Positions 61,704-64,000 of a stretch of 64,000 bases of DNA are shown piece by piece (positions within the stretch are counted from its first letter, which is position 1; each line of letters begins with the position of its first letter). Position numbers and translations under genes: made by a program. This DNA is from JALZUV01 sp963837025 (GTDB lineage Bacteria; Pseudomonadota; Alphaproteobacteria; Rickettsiales; JALZUV01). The notes under the pieces were generated by a model. That model worked only from the letters and a program-made list of their open reading frames with translations, was not told the origin of the DNA and did no database searches. Where the stretch lies: assembly GCA_963837025.1 (NCBI GenBank), contig CAWILT010000001.1, positions 558,001 to 622,000 of the forward strand, in the 5' to 3' direction.

Positions 61704-62322
61704 CTCAAATCCATTAGACGCACAACGCAAGGCAGTCTTAAAGGCTGCCTTGCCGTTAGTGTTGTTCGATGGTTGGTCACAATCTACACTCAATCACGCT
61801 GCAAAACTGGCGCATATTGATCCTGCATTATTACCACTACTTTTCAGTAATGGAGTAATAGATGTAATTAGTTTTCATAGCGCGCAGGCAGACGCAGCTT
61901 TAATCACCCAATATGAAAGTGATGAAGACTTTCAAAAATTACCCGTGCCGATTAAAATTCGCACCGCTATCTTAAAGCGTCTGGAATTTGCACAAGATGA
62001 TAAAGAAGCCGTGCGCAAAGGCCTCACTAAATTAGCTCTGCCCAATCATGTGAAAACAGGATTATATTTGCTCAGCCAAACGTGCGATACAATTTGGCGT
62101 TTAGCCGGCGACCGTGCGACCGATTTCAATTGGTATACCAAACGCATTACCCTAGCGGGAATTTACAGTGCCACCCTACTTTTTTGGTTAAATGACGATT
62201 CCCAAACTTTAGACGCAACAGCTGCTTTTCTTGATCGTCGTTTAGCAGGTGTAAAGGCATTCGGAAAATGGAAGTCTGAATTGCAAAATAATGTTAAATC
62301 TTACCTACCAAAACGCGCCTAA
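61678..62322 (+). CDS. COQ9 family ubiquinone biosynthesis protein
   Basis: COQ9-like protein of 214 residues, a TetR-fold lipid-binding factor that supports ubiquinone synthesis in mitochondria and alphaproteobacteria. Marks: AALPLVLFDGWSQSTLNHAA near the start, FHSAQAD, IRTAILKRLEFAQDDKEAVRKGL and the C-terminal TSDFNWYTKR-like ATDFNWYTKRITLAGIY. I chose the ATG at 61678, inside the end of sodB, over the one at 61657. The next gene starts 3 bases after its stop. Confidence 0.88.
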   Translation: MQNKLKQPNSNPLDAQRKAVLKAALPLVLFDGWSQSTLNHAAKLAHIDPALLPLLFSNGVIDVISFHSAQADAALITQYESDEDFQKLPVPIKIRTAILKRLEFAQDDKEAVRKGLTKLALPNHVKTGLYLLSQTCDTIWRLAGDRATDFNWYTKRITLAGIYSATLLFWLNDDSQTLDATAAFLDRRLAGVKAFGKWKSELQNNVKSYLPKRA

Positions 62323-62325
62323 ACA

Positions 62326-63372
62326 ATGGATCCTTTAAGCCAAGCAGTGGCAGGCGCGGCACTAGCAGGAAGTTTCGCCAAAAGACCCAAATTGCGAGCT
62401 GCTCTGGTATTAGGCGCAATAGCTGGCATGGCACCTGATTTAGATGTGCTCATCCGCTCATCAACCGATCCGTTATTAGCATTAGAATATCACCGTCATT
62501 TTACCCATAGCTTAGCGTTTTCACCACTTGGAGGATTGCTAATAGCGCTAGCCTTTTGGGCTATACCCTACACAAGACGGTTTTTAAGTTTTAAAGAAAC
62601 TTATCTATTTTGTTTTTTAGGGATGGTCACTCACGGCATACTTGATTCCTGCACGGGCTACGGCACGCATTTACTGTGGCCGTTTGTTCATAATCGCGAA
62701 AGCTGGAACTTTATTGGAATTATCGATCCGCTCTATACCCTACCTGCCTTATTTCTGCTTATCTTTGCAGCAGTTAAATCGCGCCCTAAATGGTCAATTT
62801 TAGCGCTTATATTACAAATAGCATATATAAGCCTAGGCGCAGTTCAGCATTATCGTGCCACCCACATGGCTGAAGATTACATTACGAATAATGATATAGA
62901 ATCCTATCGCCTAACTTTACGCCCCACGATAGGCAATTTATGGCTCTGGCGAATGCTTTATCGTGATGAAGCAACAGGCAATTGGCAAACAAATGCACTC
63001 TATCTTCCTTATTGGAACAGTGATGCTAAAATAAAATTAGGCGAAGCAGCCGCCAACTTTAGCGATGCCGAACTCGCCCGCTATCCCGCTGATACGGTAA
63101 CCGGAAAGGACATCCGTCGTTTCCAATTTTTTTCAGATGATTATTTAAGTAAACACACTCGCGCCGATGGCAGCTATTATATTGGCGATATTCGCTATGG
63201 TCTCATGCCCGATAGTGCACAACCGTTATGGGGTATCGAAACTACGGGTGATAATAGCCAACATGTTATCCGTCACAGCTCATTACGTGGCGAGTTAAAT
63301 AGGTCAAAAACAATGAATATGTTAACTGGTAAGAACTTTACCGACTTGCAGCCATCACAAAATAATGACTGA
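62326..63372 (+). CDS. membrane-bound metal-dependent hydrolase (DUF457/YdjM-like)
   Basis: A 348-residue inner-membrane protein. The N-terminal half has four or five hydrophobic segments and the family motifs MDPLSQAVAGAALAG, GMAPDLDVL, HRHFTHSLAF and THGILDSCTGYG, whose His and Asp residues are thought to bind metal. The C-terminal half (about 170-348) is soluble and probably periplasmic. Related proteins are annotated as hydrolases with unknown substrate. It overlaps the uracil-DNA-glycosylase-type gene by 8 bases. Confidence 0.85.
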   Translation: MDPLSQAVAGAALAGSFAKRPKLRAALVLGAIAGMAPDLDVLIRSSTDPLLALEYHRHFTHSLAFSPLGGLLIALAFWAIPYTRRFLSFKETYLFCFLGMVTHGILDSCTGYGTHLLWPFVHNRESWNFIGIIDPLYTLPALFLLIFAAVKSRPKWSILALILQIAYISLGAVQHYRATHMAEDYITNNDIESYRLTLRPTIGNLWLWRMLYRDEATGNWQTNALYLPYWNSDAKIKLGEAAANFSDAELARYPADTVTGKDIRRFQFFSDDYLSKHTRADGSYYIGDIRYGLMPDSAQPLWGIETTGDNSQHVIRHSSLRGELNRSKTMNMLTGKNFTDLQPSQNND

Positions 63373-63967
63373 AACACTGCAAACCACGCTAGAAAAACTT
63401 AAAGCATGTACATTTTGCGCTGAACATTTACCACTTGGTGCTAAACCGATTTTTCAAATAAATACCAAAGCAAAAATTCTTTTAGCAAGCCAAGCGCCAG
63501 GTCATTTAGCACATCAGGGTGGAAAACCTTTTTTCGATCCCAGTGGCGTGCGTTTGCGCCGATGGTTAGGAGTGAATGAAGTAGAATTTTACAATCCTGA
63601 TAATTTTCTCATTATGCCAATTGGCTTTTGCTATCCGGGAACCAAAAATCGCTATGACCTCCCGCCAAGGCCTGAATGTGCGCCAATATGGAGAGATAAA
63701 TTGCTGAATCTGCTGCCCAATATTGAGCTGATATTAGCAATCGGCTCCCACGCGCAACAATGGCATTTAAAAGAACACCGCTATAAAACTATGGCGCAAA
63801 CCATTGAACATTGGCAAGAATATTGGCCTCATATTCTACCCATGCCACACCCAAGCCCCCGAAATAATATTTGGTTCAAACGCCACCCATTTTTTGAAAG
63901 TGAAGTAGTGCCTATATTGCAAAAACGCATAAGGCAGCTAATAGATTTGTCAATAAAACTACCTTAG
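63365..63967 (+). CDS. uracil-DNA glycosylase family protein
   Basis: A 200-residue protein of the uracil-DNA glycosylase superfamily. N-terminal CTFC pair, the active-site loop ASQAPGHLAHQGGKPFFDPSGVRLRRWLG, IMPIGFCYPG, and the C-terminal MPHPSPRNN loop containing the second catalytic motif. It belongs to the small single-domain group related to family 4/MUG-type proteins; whether it excises uracil is untested. The cysteines CTFC alone do not make a complete 4Fe-4S site as seen in family 4. Last complete gene of the window. Confidence 0.82.
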   Translation: MTETLQTTLEKLKACTFCAEHLPLGAKPIFQINTKAKILLASQAPGHLAHQGGKPFFDPSGVRLRRWLGVNEVEFYNPDNFLIMPIGFCYPGTKNRYDLPPRPECAPIWRDKLLNLLPNIELILAIGSHAQQWHLKEHRYKTMAQTIEHWQEYWPHILPMPHPSPRNNIWFKRHPFFESEVVPILQKRIRQLIDLSIKLP

Positions 63968-64000
63968 GGTGCTACATATGAATCACTTGATCATACGCAT

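Noticed and set aside
63968..64000. Possible start of another gene at 63978
   Set aside because: Only about 23 bases remain in the window; nothing can be supported.

Overview
The window reads as chromosome of a low-to-moderate GC alphaproteobacterium. Evidence for the class is the C4-pathway 5-aminolevulinate synthase (HemA), a COX15-type heme A synthase, and alphaproteobacterial families Usg, GapR (DUF2312), DUF2336, two DUF465 proteins and COQ9. The genome is gene dense: many genes overlap by 1-11 bases, and two divergent gene pairs have start codons only 4-5 bases apart. I cannot name genus or species.

Layout. 0-6.4 kb: Usg, a GT4 glycosyltransferase, YgfZ, YqgE, a heme-copper-oxidase-like membrane protein divergent from ctaA, then hemA. 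6.5-21.9 kb (minus strand): one long run map-radC-epimerase-pel genes. It encodes a Pel-type exopolysaccharide machine: UDP-sugar epimerase (PelX-like), a PelA split into separate secreted hydrolase and deacetylase genes, a large PelB, PelD with a c-di-GMP I-site motif, PelE, PelF and PelG; pelC is absent. 21.9-23.6 kb: a CinA-type protein, an outer-membrane barrel protein and tRNA-Leu(UAA). 24.0-26.7 kb: an AT-rich cluster with two secreted proteins built of ~35-residue repeats, a small secreted two-cysteine protein and a lipoprotein resembling CsgG/HfaB fused to a MORN-like C-terminus. I read this as a candidate curli/holdfast-anchor-like fibre export system and the best candidate for something undescribed. 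26.8-30.5 kb: a three-gene two-component set (CHASE-PAS kinase, single-domain receiver, receiver-kinase).

30.6-44.5 kb is mostly housekeeping: purK, purE, rpsU, gapR, ubiX flanked by two DUF465 genes, an M48-type peptidase, DUF2336, pyrE, panC, zapE, ispH, mutY, then chorismate mutase, an aminotransferase and prephenate dehydrogenase. 44.5-52.8 kb (minus) holds rpsD, a LysE exporter, a hypothetical gene, dapF, mtaB and ftsY, followed by a GT2-SDR fusion, a D-amino acid aminotransferase and a HAD phosphatase. 52.9-54.5 kb is a three-gene cluster of unknown glycine-rich membrane proteins. 54.6-64 kb holds etfB-etfA, an orphan prepilin, nadE, gltX, a PPOX-fold protein, a DUF2945 protein, sodB, coq9, a DUF457-type membrane hydrolase and a uracil-DNA-glycosylase-family protein.

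Taken together, the left half is weighted to surface attachment: Pel polysaccharide, repeat proteins with a candidate secretion pore, an outer-membrane barrel and sensory kinases. The right half is core metabolism and translation. All family calls are from reading the translations; no database search was run.
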